A stretch of DNA of 64,000 bases, taken from assembly GCF_008312835.1 (NCBI RefSeq), contig NZ_VSKS01000001.1:186001-250000 (forward strand), in the 5' to 3' direction. Origin of the DNA: Streptomyces marokkonensis (GTDB lineage: Bacteria; Actinomycetota; Actinomycetes; Streptomycetales; Streptomycetaceae). Below the pieces are notes generated by a model that worked only from the letters and a program-made list of their open reading frames with translations, searched no databases and had not been told where the DNA came from. Below, one piece after another: positions 33,838 through 41,380 of this stretch. A program made the position numbers and the translations under genes. Within the stretch, counting starts at the first letter, position 1, and each line of letters begins with the position of its first letter.

Positions 33838-35442
33838 TCAGCCCCGGTCGTCCCCCGCCGGGGCGCGCAGCCGGAACCGCTGGAGCTTGCCGGTGGCCGT
33901 GCGCGGCAGCGACTCCATGAAGACGATCTCGCGGGGGCACTTGTACGGCGCGAGTTCCGACTTCACGAAGGCGCGCAGGGCCTCGGCGTCGCGTCCGGCG
34001 CCCTCCTTCAGCACCGTGTACGCCACCACGACCTGGCCGCGCGCCTCGTCGGGCCGCCCGACCACGGCGGCCTCCACGACGTCCGGGTGCCGCAGCAGGG
34101 CGTCCTCGACCTCCGGCCCCGCGATGTTGTACCCGGCCGAGATGATCATGTCGTCGGCGCGGGCCACGTACCGGAAGTAGCCGTCGGGATCACGGACGTA
34201 GGTGTCGCCGGTGATGTTCCAGCCGTCCCGCACGTAGTCCCGCTGGCGCGGATCGGCGAGGTAGCGGCAGCCGACGGGTCCGCGCACCGCGAGCAGCCCC
34301 GGCTCCCCGTCGGGCACGGGCGTGCCGTCCGCGTCCTGCACGCGGGCGTCCCAGCCGGGCACGGGGACTCCGGTCGTTCCGGGCCTGATGTGCTCGTCGG
34401 CGGCGGAGACGAAGATGTGCAGCAGTTCGGTGGCGCCGATGCCGTTGATGATGCGCAGGCCGGTGCGTTCGTGCCAGGCGTTCCAGGTGGCGGCCGGCAG
34501 GTTCTCGCCCGCCGAGACGCAGCGGCGCAGCGAGGAGAGGTCGTGGCCGGCCGTCTCACCGAGCATCGCGCGGTAGGCGGTGGGCGCGGTGAACAGCACC
34601 GACACCCGGTGCTCGGCGATCGCCTCCAGCAACTGCCGTGGGTGCGCCTGTTCGAGCAGCAGGGCGCTCGCGCCGGCCCGCAGCGGGAAGACCACGAGGC
34701 CGCCCAGACCGAAGGTGAAGCCGAGCGGGGGACTGCCGGCGAAGACGTCGTCCGGGACGGGTTTGAGGACGTGCCGGGAGAAGGTGTCGGCGATCGCCAG
34801 GACGTCCCGGTGGAAGTGCATGCAGCCCTTGGGCCGTCCGGTGGTGCCGGAGGTGAAGGCGATCAGCGCCACGTCGTCCGCCGCGGTGGGCACGGCCTCG
34901 TACGGTGTGCCGGGCGCCGGACGGTTCAGCAGGTCGTCCGGGGAGTCGCCGCCGTACGTGGCGACCTTCAGGTCCGGGATCTCCGCCTTGGCGAGGTCGT
35001 CCACGGCCCGGACGTCGCACAGGGCGTGGCGGACCTCGGCGATCGAGCAGATGGTGCTCAGCTCGTGCGCGCGCTGCTGGGCCAGCACGGTGACGGCGAC
35101 CGCTCCGGCCTTCAGCACCGCCAGCCAGCACGCGGCCAGCCACGGCGTGGTGGGGCCGCGCAGCAGCACCCGGTTGCCGGGGACGACCCCGAGGTCGCCG
35201 GTGAGGAGGTGTGCGAGCCGGTCCACCCGGGAGCGCAGTTCGCCGTACGTCCATGTCGTGCCGTCGGGCGCGCGGAACACCGGGCGGTCGCCGGGCGGGC
35301 CGTGCAGCAGTTCCGCGGCGCAGTTCAGCCGCTCGGGGTAGCGCAGTTCCGGCAGGCCGAAGCGGAGCTCGGGCCACTGGCCGGGTGGCGGGAGATGGTC
35401 GCGGGCGAAGGTGTCGACGTGCGCGGTGGCCCGTGGATTCAT
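33838..35442 (-). CDS. Aryl-CoA ligase (2-aminobenzoate/benzoate-CoA ligase type)
   Basis: A 534-residue acyl-adenylate-forming enzyme. The P-loop-like motif TSGTTGRPKG is at 197-206, followed by a long ATP site GATELLHIF, the hinge DMIISAGYNIAGPEVED, and the catalytic lysine K519 in RTATGKLQRFRL. The N-terminal LPPPGQWPELRF is characteristic of the benzoate/2-aminobenzoate-CoA ligase branch. It is expected to make the aryl-CoA consumed by the monooxygenase/reductase. ATG start. A likely promoter (TTGACT -35) lies in the 117-base divergent gap shared with the acyl-CoA dehydrogenase gene. paaX follows in the same operon. Confidence 0.9.
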   Translation of the reverse strand: MNPRATAHVDTFARDHLPPPGQWPELRFGLPELRYPERLNCAAELLHGPPGDRPVFRAPDGTTWTYGELRSRVDRLAHLLTGDLGVVPGNRVLLRGPTTPWLAACWLAVLKAGAVAVTVLAQQRAHELSTICSIAEVRHALCDVRAVDDLAKAEIPDLKVATYGGDSPDDLLNRPAPGTPYEAVPTAADDVALIAFTSGTTGRPKGCMHFHRDVLAIADTFSRHVLKPVPDDVFAGSPPLGFTFGLGGLVVFPLRAGASALLLEQAHPRQLLEAIAEHRVSVLFTAPTAYRAMLGETAGHDLSSLRRCVSAGENLPAATWNAWHERTGLRIINGIGATELLHIFVSAADEHIRPGTTGVPVPGWDARVQDADGTPVPDGEPGLLAVRGPVGCRYLADPRQRDYVRDGWNITGDTYVRDPDGYFRYVARADDMIISAGYNIAGPEVEDALLRHPDVVEAAVVGRPDEARGQVVVAYTVLKEGAGRDAEALRAFVKSELAPYKCPREIVFMESLPRTATGKLQRFRLRAPAGDDRG

Positions 35443-35484
35443 GACGATCCGCCCCCTCGGCGTGGTGGGCTCGCATCAGGAGCG

Positions 35485-35520
35485 TATCGTGTTGGTGACG
35501 GCAGTCAACGGTTCGCGATA
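35485..35520. promoter_or_regulatory. Divergent promoter region with inverted repeat (candidate PaaX operator)
   Basis: TATCG (35485-35489) is mirrored by CGATA (35516-35520), and inside it GTTGGTGAC faces GTCAAC. On the minus strand TTGACT with TACGCT about 17 bases on gives a ligase promoter; on the plus strand GATAAC (35517-35522) could be the -10 for the dehydrogenase gene. A repressor here would shut both transcripts. Confidence 0.45.
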
Positions 35521-35559
35521 ACCTCGGGAGTGGCCCAGCGGCGAGGGAAGGGACCGGCG

Positions 35560-36717
35560 ATGACCGCATTCTCGCTCGAACGGGCACAACTCGCCTGGTG
35601 CGCTCAGCTGCGCACGCTGGCCGCGCGACGGCTGCGCCCGCTCGCCGGGAAGGGGGAACCCGGCCGGGTCAACCGCGCCCTGGTGGCCGAACTGGGCGCC
35701 CTCGGCCTGCTGCCCCGTCTGTTCGCCTCCGGCGCGCTCGACCTGTGCCTGATGCGCGAGTCCCTGGCCCACGCCTGCACCGAGGCGGAGACGGCCCTCG
35801 CCCTCCAGGGCCTGGGCGCCCACCCGGTGCACGCCCACGGCACCCCCGCCCAGCGCGACCGCTGGATCCCCGGGGTGAGCGACGGCACGGTCGTCGCGGC
35901 GTTCGCACTCAGCGAGCCGGGAGCCGGCTCGGACGCGGCGGCACTGTCGCTCACGGCTCACCCCGACGGCCCCTCCGGCTGGCGGCTCACGGGCGAGAAG
36001 CGCTGGATCTCCAACGCCCCCGAGGCCGACTTCTACACCGTCTTCGCCCGCACCACCCCCGGCGCCGGCGCCCGGGGCGTGACCGCCTTCCTGGTCCCCG
36101 CCGACCGCCCCGGCCTCACCGGCGACCGCCTCGACATGCTCTCCCCGCACCCCATCGGCGCCCTCGGCTTCGACGGCGTACCGGTGACCGCCGACGACGT
36201 ACTCGGCGAGCCGGACGGCGGCTTCCGGGTCGCCATGGACACCCTCAACCTGTTCCGGCCCAGCGTCGGCGCCTTCGCGGTCGGCATGGCCCAGGCGGCC
36301 CTGGACGCGACCCTCGGCCACACCGCCCGGCGGGACGCGTTCGGCGGCAAGCTGAAGGACCTGCAGTCCGTCGCCCACCAGGTCGCCGAGATGGCCCTGC
36401 GCACGGAGTCGGCCCGGCTCATGGTGTACGCGGCGGCAACGGCGTACGACGGGGGCGCCGCCGACGTCCCCCGGCGTGCCGCGATGGCGAAACTGCTGGC
36501 CACCGAGACCGCGCAGTACGTCGTCGACCGGGCCGTCCAGCTGCACGGTGCGCGTGCCCTGCAACGCGGGCACCTGCTCGAACACCTCTACCGCGAGGTC
36601 CGCGCGCCCCGTGTCTACGAGGGGGCGAGCGAAGTGCAACGGGGGATCATCGCCAAGGAGTTGTACAGGGACAACGAGTCGTACAAGGGGTCTCACGAGA
36701 ACCAGGAGGACCGGTGA
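35560..36717 (+). CDS. Acyl-CoA dehydrogenase family protein
   Basis: A 385-residue FAD-dependent acyl-CoA dehydrogenase. N-terminal helices are followed by ALSEPGAGSDAAALS (FAD/substrate loop), then RWISNAPEADFYTVFA (beta domain). The C-terminal domain holds RRDAFGGKLKDLQSV and RVYEGASEVQRGIIAKEL, where E354 aligns with the catalytic base. ATG 35560 follows GAGGGAAGGGA; a long upstream reading is a shadow of the ligase gene. The RidA gene starts in a GTGA overlap with its stop. It probably oxidises a ring-opened or reduced CoA intermediate of the aryl-CoA pathway. Confidence 0.92.
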   Translation: MTAFSLERAQLAWCAQLRTLAARRLRPLAGKGEPGRVNRALVAELGALGLLPRLFASGALDLCLMRESLAHACTEAETALALQGLGAHPVHAHGTPAQRDRWIPGVSDGTVVAAFALSEPGAGSDAAALSLTAHPDGPSGWRLTGEKRWISNAPEADFYTVFARTTPGAGARGVTAFLVPADRPGLTGDRLDMLSPHPIGALGFDGVPVTADDVLGEPDGGFRVAMDTLNLFRPSVGAFAVGMAQAALDATLGHTARRDAFGGKLKDLQSVAHQVAEMALRTESARLMVYAAATAYDGGAADVPRRAAMAKLLATETAQYVVDRAVQLHGARALQRGHLLEHLYREVRAPRVYEGASEVQRGIIAKELYRDNESYKGSHENQEDR

Positions 36718-37112
36718 CCGCCGAGCGCGTCAATCCGCCCGAACTCTCCCCGCCGGCCGGCTTCTCGCACGCCGTCGTCGCCTCCGGCTCAAGGCTGGTG
36801 TTCCTGGCCGGCCAGACCGCCCTGGACCCCGACGGCAAGGTGGCCGGCGACACCCTGCCCGAACAGTTCACCCGGGCCCTCACCAACCTGCTCACCGCCC
36901 TGCGCGCCGCCGGCGGCACCCCGGCCGACCTGGCCCGTGTCACCGTCTACGCCACCGACGTCGCCGCGTACCGCAGTCACGCCCGCGAACTCGGCCGGAC
37001 CTGGCGGGAACTGGCCGGCCGCGACTACCCGGCGATGGCGGTCGTCCAGGTGGTCCGTCTGTGGGACGAACGGGCGCTGGTGGAACTCGACGGCTTCGCC
37101 CTCCTGCCCTGA
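36714..37112 (+). CDS. RidA/YjgF-family enamine/imine deaminase
   Basis: A 132-residue RidA-fold protein: FSHAVVASGSRLVFLAGQTALDPDGKVAGDTLPEQFTRALTNLLTALRAAGGTPADLARVTVYATDVAAY with the C-terminal MAVVQVVRLWDERALVELDGFAL. In canonical RidA a conserved arginine near IRVFLTD..D..VN and E near the end activate water; here the VTVYATDVAAYR region and VQVVRLW hold the equivalent basic position. Its overlap with the dehydrogenase gene points to hydrolysis of an enamine from the amino group of the ring, which supports 2-aminobenzoate as substrate (inference). Confidence 0.88.
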   Translation: MTAERVNPPELSPPAGFSHAVVASGSRLVFLAGQTALDPDGKVAGDTLPEQFTRALTNLLTALRAAGGTPADLARVTVYATDVAAYRSHARELGRTWRELAGRDYPAMAVVQVVRLWDERALVELDGFALLP

Positions 37113-37139
37113 ACCGCCGGGCCCCCGTAGCCTGGCGCC

Positions 37140-37964
37140 ATGCCGGAGATCGAACTCAGCGCGGGAACCGTCGAGTACGAGGACACGGGAGGTGAGGGGC
37201 CGGTCGTCGTCCTGCTGCACGGACTCGTGCACGACTCCTCCGTCTGGCGGCACGTCATCGCCGAACTGCGCACCGACCACCGGCTGCTCGCGCCGACCCT
37301 GCCGTACGGCTCGCACCGCAGGCCGATGACCCGGCCGCCCACGCCCGACCTGGTCAACGAGCTGATCGCGGAGTTCCTTGACCGGCTGGACCTGCGGGAC
37401 GTCACCCTCGTGGAGAGCGACTGCGGACGCGCCCAGACGGTCGCGGCCCGCCACCCCGAGCGGCTGGCGCGGCTGGTGCTGATCTCCTGCGAGGCCTTCG
37501 ACAACTACCCGCCGGGGCTGCCCGGCAAGATGATCGGCCTGGCGTGCAGGGTGCCCGGCGGCATCCCGCTCATGGTCCGCACGCTGGGTCTGAAACCGCT
37601 GCGCAGGCTCCCGGTCGGCCTCGGCGCGCTCACCAAGCGCCCGGTGCCGGACGAGATCGTCGACGGCTGGCTGCGCCCCCTGCGGACCGACCCGGCGATC
37701 CGGCGGGACTTCCGGCACTACGGGACCCACGTCCGGCGGACCGAACTGCTCGAGGCCGCCCAGGGGCTGCGGTACTTCGACCGGCCCGCGCTGGTCGTCT
37801 GGGCGACCGAGGACCGGATGATGCCCCGCGAGCACGGCCGCCTGCTGGCCGAACTGCTTCCGCGGGGCCGGCTGGTGGAGATCACCGACACGCGGACGCT
37901 GATCGCCGAGGACCGGCCGCGGCGGCTCGCCTCCCTGCTGCGGTGGTTCGTCGCGGAGGGGTGA
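37140..37964 (+). CDS. Alpha/beta-hydrolase-fold protein with atypical catalytic site
   Basis: A 274-residue alpha/beta-hydrolase fold: GPVVVLLHGLVHDSSVW (oxyanion HG), nucleophile elbow LVESDCGRAQ with Asp D94 in the nucleophile position, and an acid-strand ALVVWATEDRMMP with D225. The histidine normally found near residue 253 (DSGH-type motif) is replaced: ITDTRTLIAEDRP. An Asp nucleophile without the usual His is unusual, so hydrolytic activity is doubtful; cofactor-less lyase or binding roles are possible. ATG start 27 bases after the RidA gene; probably the last gene of the catabolic transcript. Confidence 0.82.
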   Translation: MPEIELSAGTVEYEDTGGEGPVVVLLHGLVHDSSVWRHVIAELRTDHRLLAPTLPYGSHRRPMTRPPTPDLVNELIAEFLDRLDLRDVTLVESDCGRAQTVAARHPERLARLVLISCEAFDNYPPGLPGKMIGLACRVPGGIPLMVRTLGLKPLRRLPVGLGALTKRPVPDEIVDGWLRPLRTDPAIRRDFRHYGTHVRRTELLEAAQGLRYFDRPALVVWATEDRMMPREHGRLLAELLPRGRLVEITDTRTLIAEDRPRRLASLLRWFVAEG

Positions 37965-37978
37965 GCGGCGGGACCGGG

Positions 37979-38173
37979 TCAGGCGGCGACCACGAGCCGG
38001 CCGGCGGGCGCCCGGTGCGGGGCGATCACCCGGCCGTCGGGGAGCAGCTCGCCGGTGTCGTCGAAGACGACCGAACCGTCGCAGAGCAGGGTCCAGCCCT
38101 GCTCGGGGCGGGCGGCCACCACGTGCGGGGCGGGGGACCCGGTCCGGGGGCAGGAAGGCTGGTGGGCACACAT
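37979..38173 (-). CDS. Small DUF5999-like protein
   Basis: A 64-residue Streptomyces-type small protein: MCAHQPSCPRTGSPAPHV, then RPEQGWTLLCDGSVVFDDTGELLPDG. Three cysteines and a histidine near the start could bind a metal (C2, H4, C8 and C34). It matches the compact family I know as DUF5999, often transcribed alone. ATG 38173 has a perfect GGAGGTG ribosome-binding site; the longer reading upstream is not supported. No function known. Confidence 0.8.
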   Translation of the reverse strand: MCAHQPSCPRTGSPAPHVVAARPEQGWTLLCDGSVVFDDTGELLPDGRVIAPHRAPAGRLVVAA

Positions 38174-38264
38174 GGCGCACCTCCACGTCGGTGGAACGGT
38201 CCGAAGGGGTCGTACGGAACGACCATGCGCCCGGTGGTGCACGCACCGGAACACCCCGCCGTGA

Positions 38265-38849
<585 letters not shown>

Positions 38850-38876
38850 CCGGCGTCCCCCGGCCCACACCGGCTG

Positions 38877-38927
38877 CCGGGGTTCCTTCCGGCCCACACC
38901 GGCTGCCGGGGGCCGGAAGGACCCCGG
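38877..38927 (+). terminator. Strong hairpin terminator
   Basis: CCGGGGTTCCTTCCGGCC (38877-38894) pairs with GGCCGGAAGGACCCCGG (38911-38927) with one mismatch. The loop and flank contain a direct repeat of GGCCCACACCGGCTGCCGGG. It lies 28 bases after the secreted-protein gene. Confidence 0.75.
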
Positions 38928-38987
38928 CACCGGTACTGCCGGGTCCGGACGTGGACCGGCCCGCGGCCGGTTCGTCACGCTGGCCCC

Positions 38988-39761
38988 ATGGTCGCTCTCC
39001 GTCACACGGTGGTCCTCGCCCCCGTCCCGCGCCCCTGGCTCGCCGATGCCGTCGCCGTCCTCCTGGACCTGGCCGAGAGCACGCGCGCGGAAGCGGGGCG
39101 GCTGGTGCTGCGGGACGGGCGGACCGTGCCGGACGTACGGCTGGCCGAAGGGCGTCACCTTCGGCCCGGAGCGGTGTACGAGAGCACCGGCGACGGGGAC
39201 GTGGAGGCGGGGGAGCCGGTACGGATCACCGTGGGGGAGTGGAACCGCAGGCGTGCGCTGCGGCTCGCGCTCGCCGTGTCGGCGCCGGACGCTGGTGCCG
39301 CGGTGCGGGGCACCCTGCACCGGCCGGACCGTCCGCGCCTCGTCGAGATCGGCGGGCGTGCCCGGGTGGAGAACGTGTGGTCCCCGCTGTCCCGGGTGAG
39401 CGGCGGGGCCCGGCTGCGGTGCGACGACTGGTGGGCGGCCGCGGACACGGGCCGCTCCGCGCGTACGGCACCCCTGCGGGCGCGGGCGGAGTGCGGCGCG
39501 GCCCGGGCGGAACTGCGGGTGGTACCCGCACCCGGCCGCCTCGACGGCCGCTGGGACGTGACGGTCACCGTACGCCTCCGGGGCCGGCGCCTGTACCGTC
39601 CGGTGGCGGCCGTCGCCCTCCGCCTGGCCCGAAGCCGCCTCCAACGGTCCCTGGCCGGCGCCCTGGACGAACTGGCCGCACGATGGAACACCGAACTCCC
39701 CCGTCTGGTGGCGATGGGACCCGACGCCTTGCGCGAGGCAGTCCTGACGACCGGCACATGA
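38988..39761 (+). CDS. Hypothetical Arg-rich protein
   Basis: A 257-residue protein with no recognised family. It has a GRLVLRDGRTVPDVRLAEGRHLRPGAVYE segment, then alternating strands (RARVENVWSPLSRVSGGARLRCDDWWAAAD) and a C-terminal helix (ALRLARSRLQRSLAGALDELAARW). The strand-rich body capped by a long terminal helix is reminiscent of START/SRPBCC ligand-binding folds, but the similarity is too weak to claim. No signal peptide or membrane segment. ATG has no strong ribosome-binding site. Converges on the PucR-type gene. Confidence 0.65.
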   Translation: MVALRHTVVLAPVPRPWLADAVAVLLDLAESTRAEAGRLVLRDGRTVPDVRLAEGRHLRPGAVYESTGDGDVEAGEPVRITVGEWNRRRALRLALAVSAPDAGAAVRGTLHRPDRPRLVEIGGRARVENVWSPLSRVSGGARLRCDDWWAAADTGRSARTAPLRARAECGAARAELRVVPAPGRLDGRWDVTVTVRLRGRRLYRPVAAVALRLARSRLQRSLAGALDELAARWNTELPRLVAMGPDALREAVLTTGT

Positions 39762-39763
39762 GG

Positions 39764-39778
39764 CGGACCCGGGGTCCG
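39764..39778. terminator. Short convergent palindrome
   Basis: CGGACCC-G-GGGTCCG is a perfect seven-base-arm palindrome between the converging stop codons of the hypothetical gene and the PucR-type regulator, probably a bidirectional terminator. Confidence 0.45.
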
Positions 39779-39787
39779 GCCGACGGC

Positions 39788-40846
39788 TCACCCGTCGCCG
39801 GCCGGCCAGTCCAGCAGACGCGCGCCGATGACCGCCGTCTGGAGCATGTACCTGTGCGACGGGTCGGAGGGGTTGGCGCCGGTGAGCCTGCCGATGCGCT
39901 CCAGACGGTACGTCAGCGCGCGTACGCTCAGTGAGAGCCGCCGGGCCGCCTCCGCGGCGACACAGCCGGAGTCGAAGTAGGCGGTGAGCGTGTCGAGGAG
40001 GGGCCGGGCACCGCCGCGCGCCGTGGTCAGCGGCCCCAGGGTGTTGTGGACCAGGTCGGCCATGGCCTGGCGGTCGCGGGCCAGCACCGGGTAGACGAGC
40101 AGGTCGGCGGCGCGCAGCACCGGATCGTCCAGCCCCAGCCGCTCGGCGATCTCCAGGGAGCTCAGTGCCTCCTCGTACGACTGGACGACCCCGCCGGGGC
40201 CCGGCTGCGGGCGGCCGATGGCGACCTGGCCGCCGTCGGTGGCGGCGTGCGCCTGCTTGGCGAAGTGGGTGAGCACCTCGGTCTGGTGCCCGGGCGCGAT
40301 GCACAGCAGCCGGCCGTCCTTGGTGGTGAGCAGGATGCTGCGGTCACCGAAGCGGGATATCAGGGCGCGTTCCACCTGCCGGGGTACGGGGTCGCCCTCC
40401 TCGTAGGCCACCGGCCCCCGCGCGACGGCGACCGCGTGCTCGTGGGACAGCCGCAGACCGAAGCGCTCGGCGCGCTCGGCGAGCCGGCCCAGATCGCTGC
40501 GGCCGTAGAGCAGGTCGTCAATGAACTCCCGCCGCGCCGCCTCCTCCTGACGCACAGCCAGCCGCTGGGCCCGCTCGTACCCCTCGGCGAACGCGTCCAC
40601 CACCTGCTGAACGGCCGCGAGCGCGCCGTCCGCCGAGTCCGCGCCGCGCGGCCACGCCCCGCGGGCGGCGGTCAGATGTGCGCTGACCAGGGACCGCAGT
40701 CCGAAACCGGCCTCCGCGGCCCGCTCTCCCAGGGCCCGCCGTGAGGCGATCTCGTCCCGGGTGAGCCGCCTGCCCGTCGCCGCCACCTCGGCCAGTATCC
40801 GGGCGCAGCCGTCCAGATACAGCTCCGGAATCTCTCGTTCCGTCAC
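39788..40846 (-). CDS. PucR-family helix-turn-helix regulator
   Basis: A 352-residue transcriptional regulator. An N-terminal helical sensor region (ILAEVAATGRRLTRDEIASRRALGERAAEAG) is followed by a degenerate GGDEF-like middle (SHEHAVAVARGPVA; VAIGRPQPGPGGVVQSYEEALSSLEIA). The C-terminal PucR HTH reads LLDTLTAYFDSGCVAAEAARRLSLSVRALTYRLERIGRLTG. Such proteins often control purine, amino-acid or secondary-metabolite genes and themselves. GTG 40846 was chosen for GAGGGGGACCGC just upstream; a longer reading is non-coding. Three TGACGCGT repeats and a TTGCCGG palindrome lie directly upstream. Confidence 0.88.
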   Translation of the reverse strand: MTEREIPELYLDGCARILAEVAATGRRLTRDEIASRRALGERAAEAGFGLRSLVSAHLTAARGAWPRGADSADGALAAVQQVVDAFAEGYERAQRLAVRQEEAARREFIDDLLYGRSDLGRLAERAERFGLRLSHEHAVAVARGPVAYEEGDPVPRQVERALISRFGDRSILLTTKDGRLLCIAPGHQTEVLTHFAKQAHAATDGGQVAIGRPQPGPGGVVQSYEEALSSLEIAERLGLDDPVLRAADLLVYPVLARDRQAMADLVHNTLGPLTTARGGARPLLDTLTAYFDSGCVAAEAARRLSLSVRALTYRLERIGRLTGANPSDPSHRYMLQTAVIGARLLDWPAGDG

Positions 40847-40864
40847 GCGGTCCCCCTCGATACT

Positions 40865-40897
40865 TGACGCGTCCCTGACGCGTTCGTGTTGACGCGT
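40865..40897. promoter_or_regulatory. Triple TGACGCGT direct repeat upstream of the PucR gene
   Basis: TGACGCGT occurs at 40865-40872, 40876-40883 and 40890-40897, spaced 11 and 14 bases, 19-51 bases upstream of the regulator's start codon. The array is a candidate operator, probably autoregulatory. Confidence 0.5.
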
Positions 40898-40920
40898 CGG
40901 CACGCAGACCCTAGTGAACC

Positions 40921-40937
40921 TTGCCGGAAACCGGCAA
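40921..40937. promoter_or_regulatory. Perfect palindrome TTGCCGG-AAA-CCGGCAA
   Basis: A perfect inverted repeat with seven-base arms and a three-base centre lies about 75 bases upstream of the PucR-type gene, in the gap to the flotillin gene. Its size and symmetry fit a dimeric repressor site. Confidence 0.5.
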
Positions 40938-40976
40938 TGCGCGTGCGTGCGCCCCCCGTGCATCATGGCCGCGGGG

Positions 40977-41046
40977 AGCACTGCGGAAGGTTCCGGTGCC
41001 GGACACCGGCAGGTGTCCCGCGCCGGAACCGGAGGGGAGCAGTGCT
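40977..41046 (+). other. Large nested inverted repeat (70-nt hairpin)
   Basis: Outer arms AGCACTGC (40977-40984) and GCAGTGCT (41039-41046) pair perfectly. Inside them an 18-base arm (40989-41006) pairs with 41013-41030 at 16 of 18 positions around a six-base loop. This is the most elaborate secondary structure in the window outside the riboswitch. It could be a terminator, an RNA leader element or a protein-binding cruciform. Confidence 0.7.
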
Positions 41047-41083
41047 GCCCGACGACATCGTGTGGTGAACGGGAGGGGTGGGG

Positions 41084-41284
41084 ATGCGCACGTACGCGAA
41101 GCCCGCCGCGGGCCTGCCCGCCCCCCGGTTCGTGCGGCCGCTGCACCGTCCCTGCCCCGACGAACCCGGGCCCTCCCGGTCCCCGCGCCGACGCGGTGCG
41201 GACCGGGACGGCGGGTCGCGCGCGGTGCGCCGGGCAGCGGACGGCAGCCGTCCGCGCGTGCCGCAGAACCGCGGCACCGCCTGA
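41084..41284 (+). CDS. Possible small basic protein (66 aa)
   Basis: ATG 41084 follows a strong GGGAGGGG. The 66 codons have about 90% G/C at third positions, as real genes here do. The product is very basic, Pro/Arg-rich and apparently unstructured (MRTYAKPAAGLPAPRFVRPL...). It starts 38 bases after the large hairpin and ends 97 bases before the flotillin gene. It could be a leader peptide or a small gene of its own; no homologue is recognised. Confidence 0.4.
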   Translation: MRTYAKPAAGLPAPRFVRPLHRPCPDEPGPSRSPRRRGADRDGGSRAVRRAADGSRPRVPQNRGTA

Positions 41285-41380
41285 GCCGTCTCCACCTCCA
41301 CCGGACATTCACCCGCCTCGGTGACGAGGCGTCACTTCACCTGACTTCTGCCCACTTTTCAGCCCAGAAGGACGTGTCCC

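Noticed and set aside
33757-35559. 600-residue N-terminal extension of the acyl-CoA dehydrogenase
   Set aside because: The extension is antisense to the aryl-CoA ligase; ATG 35560 with a good ribosome-binding site gives a normal-length dehydrogenase.
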